DNA of 64,000 nucleotides from Bacteroidota bacterium. GTDB lineage: Bacteria > Bacteroidota > Bacteroidia > Flavobacteriales > Flavobacteriaceae. Location of the stretch: NCBI GenBank assembly GCA_023390775.1, contig JAEWCF010000041.1, forward strand, positions 1 through 64,000. Direction: 5' to 3'. Under the pieces are notes generated by a model. That model was not told the origin of the DNA. It did no database searches and saw nothing but the letters and a program-made list of their open reading frames with translations. How positions within the stretch are numbered: position 1 is the first letter of the stretch; each line of letters begins with the position of its first letter. The translations under genes were made by a program, and so were the position numbers. Below, piece by piece: positions 7,988-15,712 of the stretch.

Positions 7988-8911
7988 ATGGTTCAAAACA
8001 AAAAATACCTCGTCGCCATCGTGGGACCGACAGCCATCGGCAAGACTTCGCTGGCCATCCGCGTGGCCCGGGCCCTGAACTGCGAGATCGTTTCCTGCGA
8101 TTCGCGTCAATTTTACCGTGAGATGTCCATCGGCACGGCTGTCCCCACACCTGAGGAACTCGCGCAGGTACCGCATCATTTCATCCACAACAAATCGATC
8201 TTTGACGTCTATACGGTCGGGGATTTCGAGCGGGACGCGATGGAAAAGATAACCGAATTGTTTGAAAAGGACGATTACGTTGTCATGGTTGGCGGTTCGG
8301 GGCTTTACGCCGATGCCGTCCTGAAGGGTTTTGACGATTTTCCCGAGGTCGATCTCGAGGTCCGAACGCGCATCAGCAAGACCTACGCCCGAAAGGGAAT
8401 CGAATGGTTGCAGGAGGAACTGGCGCGCGAGGATCCCGAATATTTCAAAGTGGTAGCGAAACTCAATCCGCAGCGCCTCATGCGTGCCCTGGAAGTGAGC
8501 CTTTCGTCAGGCAAACCCTATTCCTCCTACCTCGGCATCAAGCAGAATAACCGTCCGTTCACGCCCGTGATCATTGGATTGGAAGCGGATCGCGCGATCG
8601 TCTACGACCGAATCAACGAGCGCGTCGACCAAATGATGGAGCAGGGATTCCTGGCCGAGGCCGAGGCACTTTTTCCTCACCGGGAACTCAATGCCTTACA
8701 GACGGTGGGCTACCGGGAATTGTTCAGTTTCCTCGCGAAAGACTTTTCATTCGAGTTCGCGCTGGATCTCATCAAGAAAAACACGCGGAATTTTTCCAAG
8801 CGGCAAATGACATGGTTCCGGAAGAATCCCGACGTGAAATGGTTCGATTACCAGACTCCCGACGAGAAGATCCTGAAGTATATTGCGAAGCAGGTGAAGA
8901 AGGGGTTGTGA
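7988..8911 (+). CDS. miaA: tRNA dimethylallyltransferase
   Basis: Adds a dimethylallyl group to N6 of A37 in tRNAs that read UNN codons, improving codon pairing. The 307-residue protein has the P-loop GPTAIGKTSLA (12-22), the substrate-contacting SCDSRQFYREMSIGTA segment, and the later TVGYREL and KRQMTWFRKNP motifs of the family. The ATG at 7988 immediately follows the channel gene. The stop codon at 8909-8911 lies inside the first unit of a 14-bp tandem repeat. Confidence 0.96.
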   Translation: MVQNKKYLVAIVGPTAIGKTSLAIRVARALNCEIVSCDSRQFYREMSIGTAVPTPEELAQVPHHFIHNKSIFDVYTVGDFERDAMEKITELFEKDDYVVMVGGSGLYADAVLKGFDDFPEVDLEVRTRISKTYARKGIEWLQEELAREDPEYFKVVAKLNPQRLMRALEVSLSSGKPYSSYLGIKQNNRPFTPVIIGLEADRAIVYDRINERVDQMMEQGFLAEAEALFPHRELNALQTVGYRELFSFLAKDFSFEFALDLIKKNTRNFSKRQMTWFRKNPDVKWFDYQTPDEKILKYIAKQVKKGL

Positions 8912-8979
8912 GTTATGGGTATTGAGTTATGGGTTTTGAGTTATGGGCAGTGAGTTATGGGCATTGAGTTATGGGCAGT
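8910..8979. repeat. Five tandem 14-bp repeats (GAGTTATGGG word family)
   Basis: Five consecutive 14-bp units with consensus GAGTTATGGGYNNT: ends TATT, TTTT, CAGT, CATT, CAGT. Unit 1 overlaps the miaA stop. The same word recurs at 31619-31636 and inverted at 31702-31720. There are no unique spacers, so it is not a CRISPR array. Confidence 0.9.
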
Positions 8980-9002
8980 GTAAAGTATAGACTTTCCCCA
9001 TT

Positions 9003-9115
9003 TAACTTTCGACTTTTTACTTTTGACGTTGGACTTTCGACTTTCGACTTTTCTCATTCGTCATTCGACGTTCGTCATTCGACATTAGTCATTCGACATT
9101 TGACATTCGACATTT
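9003..9115. repeat. Word-repeat tract: ACTTTCGACTTT then GTCATTCGACATT
   Basis: Degenerate repeats of ACTTTCGACTTT (9003-9053) pass into repeats of GTCATTCGACATT (9054-9115). The second word family reappears at 46611-46735. The region has no credible gene: the open frame across it is a by-product of the repeat. Confidence 0.85.
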
Positions 9116-9116
9116 A

Positions 9117-9153
9117 CTCCGCTTCGCTCCGTACAGTTCGGCTTCGCCTCGGG
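9117..9153. repeat. Second copy of the 1148-1215 core element
   Basis: CTCCGCTTCGCTCCGTACAG followed by TTCGGCTTCGCCTCGGG matches the loop of the element at 1148-1215 with a few substitutions and one one-base gap. The flanking 14-bp arms are not present here. Confidence 0.75.
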
Positions 9154-9161
9154 TCGACAAT

Positions 9162-9184
9162 AAAAAAAGCCCCTTCCGGGGCTT
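9162..9184 (-). terminator. Terminator of the rprXY-like operon
   Basis: On the minus strand, AAGCCCC-GGAA-GGGGCTT is followed by seven T, a canonical rho-independent terminator just after the response-regulator stop. Confidence 0.9.
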
Positions 9185-9187
9185 CGG

Positions 9188-9934
9188 TCAGGATTGCTTT
9201 TCTTCCTGTTGCTGCGGCTGGTTCTTTTCCTTGTTCTTGACAACAAGCCTGAAACCTTCGCCGTGTATGTTCAAAATTTCAACATCCTCGTCGCGTTTGA
9301 GGTACTTTCGCAGTTTTGCGATGTAAACGTCCATGCTTCGAGAGGTGAAGTAATTGTCGTCCCGCCAGATTTTGGTCAGCGCCAATTCACGTGGCATGAG
9401 GTCATTCTCGTGCAGGGTCAGCATCTTGAGCAGTTCGTTTTCCTTCGGCGAAAGTTTGATGGGCTCCTCGTTCTCAAAAGTCAGGAACCTAAGCTTTGAG
9501 TTAAGGTGGAATTTACCGATCTGGAATTCAAACTTGACGTGATCGTTCTTGGTATCGGCCGCCTTGCGCTGGATGATGGCCTTGATCTTCATCAACAGTA
9601 CCTCCGAATCGAATGGTTTGTTGAGGTAATCATCGGCACCAACCTTATATCCTTTAAGGACATCCTCCTTCATGGATTTGGCTGTCAAAAAGATGATCGG
9701 CACATCCTTGTTCTTCTCGCGAATTTCCTTGGCCAGCGTATACCCGTCCTTGTACGGCATCATGACGTCAAGGATGCAAAGGTCATAGGTATCCTTCTTG
9801 AATTTTTCAAAACCCTCCATGCCGTTCTTGGCCAGGGTTACGTCAAAGTCGTTGAGCATCAGGTAATCCTTGAGGATGGCCCCAAAGTTCTGATCGTCCT
9901 CAACCAGCAATATCTTTTTATTTTCTGTTTCCAT
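9188..9934 (-). CDS. rprY: OmpR-family response regulator (RprY-like)
   Basis: A 248-residue transcription factor controlled by phosphorylation. The receiver domain (about 7-122) has the acidic pair EDD at 12-14, phospho-acceptor Asp56 in LCILDVMMP, and the conserved Lys in DDYLNKPF. The C-terminal winged-helix domain (about 135-235) shows LSPKENELLKML and YFTSRSMDVYIAKLRKYL, typical of OmpR/PhoB. It follows its kinase by three bases. The pair resembles the Bacteroidota RprX-RprY system by architecture and order; its regulon cannot be read here. Confidence 0.9.
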   Translation of the reverse strand: METENKKILLVEDDQNFGAILKDYLMLNDFDVTLAKNGMEGFEKFKKDTYDLCILDVMMPYKDGYTLAKEIREKNKDVPIIFLTAKSMKEDVLKGYKVGADDYLNKPFDSEVLLMKIKAIIQRKAADTKNDHVKFEFQIGKFHLNSKLRFLTFENEEPIKLSPKENELLKMLTLHENDLMPRELALTKIWRDDNYFTSRSMDVYIAKLRKYLKRDEDVEILNIHGEGFRLVVKNKEKNQPQQQEEKQS

Positions 9935-9937
9935 AGT

Positions 9938-11524
9938 CTAATTTATTAAGGGTAATTTTATTATGAAGGTGCTTCCTTTTCCTTTTTCGCTTTCTACAAA
10001 AATCTGCCCGTTGTGGTCCTCCACAATGCGCTTTACGTAGGCAAGCCCGAGCCCGTGGCCTTTCACATTGTGCAAATCGCCCGTGTGCTCGCGGTAGAAC
10101 TTCTCAAAAATCCTCTTTTGCGCGACCTTGCTCATCCCCGCGCCCTGGTCCCTGATCCTGATGATCACGAACTCCTTGACGTTTTCGGTATATACGTCGA
10201 TCTTGGGCTCATCGGGTGAGTACTTGATCGCATTGTCCAATATGTTTACAAGAACGTTGGTAAAATGAACGTCATTGAGCAGCACATTCGTGCGACGGGC
10301 CTTGAAATGCGTTTCGATGGTCCCGTTGCGGTCCTCGATGATCAGACCGACGTGTTCAATGGCTTCCTCGAGGATTTCATGAATGTCGTTGTTCTCCTTC
10401 GTGATCTCCAGCTCTTTCTTCTCAAGCTTCGAGATCCTCAACACGTTCTCCACCTGTGCATGCATCCTTTTATTTTCATCGCGGATCATCTGCAAATAGC
10501 GCTGCGTCTTTTCTCGGTCCTCAACGATTTTCGGGTTCTTGATCGCGTCCAGCGCCAGGTTGATGGTGGCGATGGGCGTCTTGAACTCATGCGTCATGTT
10601 GTTAATGAAATCGGTTTTTATTTCCGATATCTGCCGCTGCTTGATCAGCTGGTTCAGTGCCGACGAATAAGCGATGATGATAATCAGCGTAAAAACAATC
10701 GAGAGCACCGTTATCCCCACCAATTCCGAAAAAAGAAATTTCTTCTTCTGCGGAAAGGTCACCAGCAACTGGTAGCGGCTCTTCCCTTCGGCCTCGGGAA
10801 AAACGGGCGTGGAATAGGTCGCGTATTTATCATACCTGAACTGTTCCGAACGGATCTTGGTCGCAAGGCCATTGCTGTAAATTCCAAATTCGAAAGGCGT
10901 CTTCACACCGTATTCGGCAAGTTCCGCCTCGAGCATTTCCTTGAGCCTTTCATTTGAAATCCTGTCCTGCAGCGGCATCGCGGAGGCAATTTCCCTGAAC
11001 GAAAGTTCAAATGCGGCGTTGGCCATGATGTCGGTGTCGTCGTTGCGGTCGATTCTCAGGTCGGGTTGCTGGTTGGGCAAAAGGTCCGGATTGTCGATCG
11101 CACTCCCGCTGTACACTTCCGTGCGCCGGTGCGTGGAAAACTTCGGAATCGATTTTACACTGTCAACTTTCTTTTCAAAGAGCGAGGAGGTGATCTTGTA
11201 ATCCTCCGATGTAATGCTGTTCGAGTAAACGATCATCTCGTTTGTCGAGGCATTCTTCTGGATGTAATAAAATTCAAGAAGGTCGCTTTTCCTGGGTGCC
11301 GCGCCAATGCTGTCCTTCAGCGTTTCATATTGGTCAAGGAAACTGTAAATTTCCTGCTTCTGCATCTTCTCGGCCACGTTGCCAATGACTTGGGTGACGT
11401 GGAACCTGAATTGCTCTTCATTATTCTTAAAGGACGAATTGAACCAGTAAACCTGAACAAGGATAATTCCTATCAAAGAAAGGCTCATCAGCAAAACCAA
11501 CAAGCGGAAAAACAACCTATTCAT
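9938..11524 (-). CDS. rprX: Membrane sensor histidine kinase (RprX-like)
   Basis: A 528-residue sensor. One membrane helix at about 5-27 and another at about 268-290 bracket a roughly 240-residue periplasmic sensor region. His312 in NMTHEFKTPIATI is the phosphorylated residue (H-box). The ATPase domain shows NILDNAIKYS (N-box), RIRDQGAGM (G1) and GHGLGLAYVKRIV (G2). There is no HAMP or receiver domain. It passes phosphate to the adjacent OmpR-type regulator. A well-spaced promoter lies directly upstream. Confidence 0.92.
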   Translation of the reverse strand: MNRLFFRLLVLLMSLSLIGIILVQVYWFNSSFKNNEEQFRFHVTQVIGNVAEKMQKQEIYSFLDQYETLKDSIGAAPRKSDLLEFYYIQKNASTNEMIVYSNSITSEDYKITSSLFEKKVDSVKSIPKFSTHRRTEVYSGSAIDNPDLLPNQQPDLRIDRNDDTDIMANAAFELSFREIASAMPLQDRISNERLKEMLEAELAEYGVKTPFEFGIYSNGLATKIRSEQFRYDKYATYSTPVFPEAEGKSRYQLLVTFPQKKKFLFSELVGITVLSIVFTLIIIIAYSSALNQLIKQRQISEIKTDFINNMTHEFKTPIATINLALDAIKNPKIVEDREKTQRYLQMIRDENKRMHAQVENVLRISKLEKKELEITKENNDIHEILEEAIEHVGLIIEDRNGTIETHFKARRTNVLLNDVHFTNVLVNILDNAIKYSPDEPKIDVYTENVKEFVIIRIRDQGAGMSKVAQKRIFEKFYREHTGDLHNVKGHGLGLAYVKRIVEDHNGQIFVESEKGKGSTFIIKLPLIN

Positions 11525-11529
11525 CTACA

Positions 11530-11561
11530 CAAAATTATGATTTTAACATTTGTGGTATCAA
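11530..11561 (-). promoter_or_regulatory. Promoter of the rprXY-like operon
   Basis: On the minus strand TTG (11559-11561) and TAATTTTG (11530-11537) are 21 bp apart, matching the Bacteroidota -33/-7 pattern. The element lies five bases before the kinase ATG. Confidence 0.65.
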
Positions 11562-11595
11562 TGCATTAACCAAACATTAACAGCCAATGCGTATT

Positions 11596-12177
11596 TTATA
11601 AATTCTGCAGTTTTTTAAGAATTTTTGCACATTGCGCCTCGGTTTGCGCCAATTCGTCGTTGACGATGATAAAGTCGCTAAGAGGCTCCTTTTTTTCATC
11701 GGGCCACTGATTTTTCATCCTGGCCAATACTTCATCCCTCGACACCCCGTCACGCGCCATCACCCGAAGGATGCGCTTTTCCAGGGGTGCCGTCACCAAT
11801 ATAATCTTGTCGCAGTCACGATCGGTGCCGGATTCGAAAAGAATCGCGGCTTCGCGAATCACCACCGGTTGATCGATTTGAAGCCGTTTCCATTTTTCGA
11901 AGTCATCCCTGACTGCCGGATGTATGATGCCGTTGAGCCTGCGCAGGGCTTCGGGGTCGGAAAATACGATACGCGCCAATGCGGCCCGGTCGATCGACCC
12001 TTCCCGGAGGATCCCACGCCCGAAAATTTCTTTAATATTGGCGATTGTGTCCGGTTCCGACAAGACCTTCCTTCCGGCTTCGTCTGCGTAATAAACAGGA
12101 ATTCCATGGCTGCTAAAATAGCGGGCCACGGTCGATTTTCCGCTTCCGATCCCTCCGGTCAACCCAATGGTTTTCAC
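11596..12177 (-). CDS. coaE: Dephospho-CoA kinase
   Basis: Phosphorylates dephospho-CoA at the ribose 3'-OH, the last step of coenzyme A synthesis. The 193-residue product begins GLTGGIGSGKST (5-16, P-loop) and carries YYADEAGRKV and GIIHPAVRDDFEKW, the family's substrate and lid segments. The ATG directly follows the glycosyltransferase stop with no gap. Another CoA gene, coaBC, is at 21477-22682. Confidence 0.95.
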   Translation of the reverse strand: MKTIGLTGGIGSGKSTVARYFSSHGIPVYYADEAGRKVLSEPDTIANIKEIFGRGILREGSIDRAALARIVFSDPEALRRLNGIIHPAVRDDFEKWKRLQIDQPVVIREAAILFESGTDRDCDKIILVTAPLEKRILRVMARDGVSRDEVLARMKNQWPDEKKEPLSDFIIVNDELAQTEAQCAKILKKLQNL

Positions 12178-13191
12178 TTACTTGACAATTAATTTAGGTT
12201 TTGCGAAAAACAAGCTTGGGAACGCCGTGCGCGGATCCATTTTCTTCAGCCGGACCTTGTAAAAAGATTCCAGGAAACCCATCCCGTATCCGTAGAATTG
12301 TATGCTGGCGGACACGACGGCCAGCAGCCCGATGACGGCATTTGATTGCGAAAGCGCCGCGGCGGTAAAGATGGCCACAAAATACAGCCCATAAAGGATG
12401 ATGGGCCAAAAGATTCCGCAAAAGGCCAACACGATCGCACCTGACAGGCCCAGAATGAAAAGGGTCGGAAACCAATAGCCGATTTTTCGGTACTGCGGAT
12501 GCCAACTGTCCAGGATGGGCCTTGCCTTTCCGAACTTATTCACCTGAATGGAAAACTTCTCCCAATCGATCCGCCTTTTGTGGTAAACGAAAGCATCCGG
12601 AAAAAGCCTCGATTCGAAGCCCATTTTCCAGAGCCTGATCGCAAGATCCGGATCTTCGCCGGGGTGGATATCGCCAAAACCTCCGGAGCGCTCGAAGGCC
12701 AGACGAGAAATCCCCATGTTGAAGCTTCGGGGCTGGAATTTGTCGATTTTCTCCGATCCGCCCCGAAAACCGCCGGTGGTCAGGAACGAAGTCATGGTAA
12801 AGTTGATCGCCTTCTGTACATCCGAAAAGGAATCGGTCGCATTGTCCGGCCCGCCGAAAAAATCCACGCGCGTCTTGTCAAGACAGGATTTGACGGTTTT
12901 AAGGTAATGTGCAGGAAGAATACAATCGGAATCGAAAATCAGGAAATAATCGCCGGTGGCCATCCTCATCCCCGTATTGCGCGAATCTCCGGGGCCGGAA
13001 TTGGGTTTATAGTGATACACAATGCCAAGCGACGGGAACAAGGTTACGACCCTGTCGCTTTTTTCACTTGACCCGTCTTCGATCACAATGGTTTCGAAGT
13101 CCGGGGCATCTTGCTGGTTGGCAAGACTGGCGAGAAACTCCTGCAATTCGTGCGGCCGGTTGTATACCGGTACAATAACCGAAAATTTCAT
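12178..13191 (-). CDS. Family 2 glycosyltransferase with C-terminal membrane helices
   Basis: A 337-residue GT-A fold transferase. FSVIVPVYNRPHELQEFL at the N-terminus and the acidic LIFDSDCILP motif near residue 90 (DxD-type nucleotide-sugar/metal site) define GT2. GEDPDLAIRLWKMGF supplies the usual catalytic acidic region. Two or three hydrophobic helices at about 245-310 suggest membrane attachment, as in enzymes that glycosylate lipid-linked acceptors. Donor and acceptor are not predictable. It is co-directional with and abuts coaE. Confidence 0.9.
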   Translation of the reverse strand: MKFSVIVPVYNRPHELQEFLASLANQQDAPDFETIVIEDGSSEKSDRVVTLFPSLGIVYHYKPNSGPGDSRNTGMRMATGDYFLIFDSDCILPAHYLKTVKSCLDKTRVDFFGGPDNATDSFSDVQKAINFTMTSFLTTGGFRGGSEKIDKFQPRSFNMGISRLAFERSGGFGDIHPGEDPDLAIRLWKMGFESRLFPDAFVYHKRRIDWEKFSIQVNKFGKARPILDSWHPQYRKIGYWFPTLFILGLSGAIVLAFCGIFWPIILYGLYFVAIFTAAALSQSNAVIGLLAVVSASIQFYGYGMGFLESFYKVRLKKMDPRTAFPSLFFAKPKLIVK

Positions 13192-13207
13192 GTCTCAAAG
13201 ATACTTT

Positions 13208-13232
13208 AAAAAAAAAACCGCCCGAAGGCGGC
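13208..13232 (-). terminator. Terminator of the 13238-15622 T9SS gene
   Basis: On the minus strand CCGCC-TTCG-GGCGG is followed by about ten T, just after the stop codon. Confidence 0.9.
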
Positions 13233-13237
13233 ATCTC

Positions 13238-15622
13238 TTACTGCTTGACGAATTTTGCCGTGAGCGGGCCCGTCGCACCGACCGACCTGATGATGTACGG
13301 GCCGGACGGAAGCGCCGAAACGTCAATGGTGGCCCCGTTTGCTGCATATGTGGCCATCACCTGCTGGCCCAGCAAGTTGTGGATACCGATCTTACCCTCA
13401 ATCCCCCTGATGTAGAGCAGGCCCTTGGTCGGGTTGGGAACCACGCTGATTTGCGGAACGGACTGGTCGGTCGTGCCCAGTGACGCATGATAGGCCGAAA
13501 CCCTGAACGTGCCGAAACTGTCATTGGCATATTCCCAGACCCGGGCATGGATCGTGGATCCCGGTTCAAGCCCGGAAAGGTTCAGGATGGAGAATGCCTC
13601 GATACCCTCGTCGTCGCTGCAGCCCAGCGCTGTCAAACCGGTGCAATCGCCCGTATAGACGCTCATCGCGGTGTCATTGAGGTTCGATCCCGGCTCGGGC
13701 CGCGTCTCGATGCTGACGCTGCCACTTTCGGGAACCACGACGCTAAACCAGACATCACCGCCAAATGCAAACGTGCCGCACGTCGGGTTTGGCGGACCGA
13801 TCGATTTGGATGCGCCTACATTGGTGGCCGTCAAAGGAAAATCATCAAATGTCCCGCCGACGGTAAGGGCGAAGGACGTGTTACATTCGTCATTGGCCAC
13901 GGCCATCACGGCTGTCGTAAAGGCAAAAGGCCCGGCCCAGCCGCTGTCGAGGCCGTCCCCGCAATGCGCCAGGATCCAAATTTCATAATCGGTCGAAGCG
14001 TCCAGCCCGGTAATGATCAGTGGTGATGATACGCCGGCGTAATTCGCTGCCGACGGCGCGGTTCCGCCCGCGGGCCCGACAAATACGTCCCATCCGGTAT
14101 GTCCGCAACCTGTTTCCCAGGAAACAAGCGCGCTGGTGGAATTGACGTTTCCGATCGTGATGTTATCCACCTGCGCACACGCCTCCCCTGCCAAAATCGT
14201 GATGACATAATCTTCCGTTTCGCCGTATCCGTAGGTGGCGCACGGATCGATCAGGCCTCCCTGCGTGTTCCAGACGTCGCGGATCCGCATGCGATGCGCT
14301 CCAGCCGGAGGATCGCAGGCCAGTTGGATATCGAAAGTACCCGTTCCGCCCGAAGCAATTTCCTCAGTGGTGAATCCCACCTTTTCATCGTCCGAAAAAA
14401 CCAGGTCGTCATTGTAATCGACCCAGACGGCAACATTCTGCTGGCCGTAGCTGCCCACGGTAACCTGAATCTCATAGGTCGCCCCCGCCTGAAGTTCGGC
14501 GGTGTGGAAAGGTTCGCTTTGGAACACGGAATAAAACGGGTTTACCGGCAACGTGCCCGTGTTGTTGGAAAGCGTCGTTCCGGTAATCACCACATTTGAG
14601 ATCAGGTCCCCATCGGTCTTCCCGAAATCGTAGTTTGGAAAACAATAGCATTCATTGGCCGGGGTTTGCAACACCTGCACGGGCTCGCTTGCATCCGATC
14701 CGCCCGCCGCGCAGGTCACGATCGCCCTGTAGAATGTATCTTGGCCCTGTGTCAGGACGAGCTCCCTGCCGGTGGCACCCTCAATATCGGCAAACTCAAC
14801 GCCGTCTACTGAGGATTGCCATTGAAACGAAAGGCCGTACTCGGGGAAATCCGTGGACAAAGACAGGGTAAAGGTCACGTCATCGCATACTGCCGACGAG
14901 GTGGCCTGAGCGCTGCCGGCATCGGGCGTTGAATCGCACTGGGGCATCGGCATGAAAGTGTATTTTTTGCCAGTCAGATCAACCGTGGAACCCACGGTGT
15001 TCACAGCGGTACTGGTAGAGGAGGCCGCCCCGGATGCCGCAGGCAATATGCTGATAAAATCGTCCTCGCCATTGAGCCCGATGCTGGCAGTCGGCGTCCC
15101 CACGGGGTTCATGACGGCCCCGTACACAAAATCGATCTGGCCCGTGGTTTCGTGGAGCCTGAGCTTGAAAGAGGCGAAATTTACCGTACTGGCATTACCG
15201 CCTCCCGAAATATTGATGTTGTTCCAGCCTATCTCCAAGGTCCTGTTTGGCGCAGTTCCCGACAGAGCGTAGCGAATGGCTCCGCTCCCGCGATTGTGAT
15301 CGTCCCAAAAAGGCGCGATCAGGGGGCGATGGGGCGATGTCGGCCCGAGTTCGTTGATCCAATTATTAGCTCCAATGGCAGCGCCCAACCGGATAAAACC
15401 GTTGGTGCTGATGCTAAACGAACCGTAATCGGAACCTCCAAACGGAAAGCTGAAGCCGATGGGAATGTTGTTCTGGGTCCCGTCGTCTCCCGTGGCAGTC
15501 GAATTGGTACCCGCAACCGCCGAATAACTTTCGGCAGATTCGGTAAATGCGTAGCCGGCGATGGATTGGGCCGCCATGTTCAACGATGTGACGGCAAAAA
15601 GGATAAGGGTAATTTTTTTCAT
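13238..15622 (-). CDS. Secreted multidomain protein with T9SS type A sorting domain (GEVED, FN3)
   Basis: A 794-residue exported protein. The signal peptide MKKITLILFAVTSLNMAAQ is followed by a beta-rich N-terminal region (to about 230), an Ig-like segment (about 232-322), a GEVED domain (about 385-480, with VWVDYNDDLVFSD and YGYGETEDYV), a fibronectin-III-like module (about 485-570), a PPC-like module beginning NDECNTSFAL, and a C-terminal sorting domain (about 720-794: VVPNPTKGLLYI, then HNLLGQQV). Such proteins cross the outer membrane by type IX secretion and are surface attached or released. No catalytic domain is visible, so it is probably adhesive or structural. It has its own terminator. 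Confidence 0.88.
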   Translation of the reverse strand: MKKITLILFAVTSLNMAAQSIAGYAFTESAESYSAVAGTNSTATGDDGTQNNIPIGFSFPFGGSDYGSFSISTNGFIRLGAAIGANNWINELGPTSPHRPLIAPFWDDHNRGSGAIRYALSGTAPNRTLEIGWNNINISGGGNASTVNFASFKLRLHETTGQIDFVYGAVMNPVGTPTASIGLNGEDDFISILPAASGAASSTSTAVNTVGSTVDLTGKKYTFMPMPQCDSTPDAGSAQATSSAVCDDVTFTLSLSTDFPEYGLSFQWQSSVDGVEFADIEGATGRELVLTQGQDTFYRAIVTCAAGGSDASEPVQVLQTPANECYCFPNYDFGKTDGDLISNVVITGTTLSNNTGTLPVNPFYSVFQSEPFHTAELQAGATYEIQVTVGSYGQQNVAVWVDYNDDLVFSDDEKVGFTTEEIASGGTGTFDIQLACDPPAGAHRMRIRDVWNTQGGLIDPCATYGYGETEDYVITILAGEACAQVDNITIGNVNSTSALVSWETGCGHTGWDVFVGPAGGTAPSAANYAGVSSPLIITGLDASTDYEIWILAHCGDGLDSGWAGPFAFTTAVMAVANDECNTSFALTVGGTFDDFPLTATNVGASKSIGPPNPTCGTFAFGGDVWFSVVVPESGSVSIETRPEPGSNLNDTAMSVYTGDCTGLTALGCSDDEGIEAFSILNLSGLEPGSTIHARVWEYANDSFGTFRVSAYHASLGTTDQSVPQISVVPNPTKGLLYIRGIEGKIGIHNLLGQQVMATYAANGATIDVSALPSGPYIIRSVGATGPLTAKFVKQ

Positions 15623-15667
15623 GTGGTTGGTTCTGTGCGCCTAATTTATAAAAAAATGTTAAGGCAT

Positions 15668-15696
15668 AAAAAAAGCCGCCTTGAAGGCGGCCTTTA
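15668..15696 (-). terminator. Terminator of the 15713-17998 T9SS gene
   Basis: On the minus strand GGCCGCC-TTCA-AGGCGGC leads into a run of seven T. Confidence 0.9.
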
Positions 15697-15712
15697 ATAA
15701 AATGTGAGGAGA

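Noticed and set aside
8910..8979. Tandem repeats considered as a CRISPR array
   Set aside because: Units are 14 bp and directly adjacent with no unique spacers, and there is no cas gene in the window.
8971..9240. Open frame of 89 codons between miaA and the response regulator
   Set aside because: It is encoded by the word repeats (recurrent Ser-Thr-Phe-Asp), crosses a terminator and has no promoter or homologous pattern.
10265..10957. 230-codon frame antisense to the histidine kinase
   Set aside because: The kinase on the other strand has every catalytic box; this is a shadow frame.
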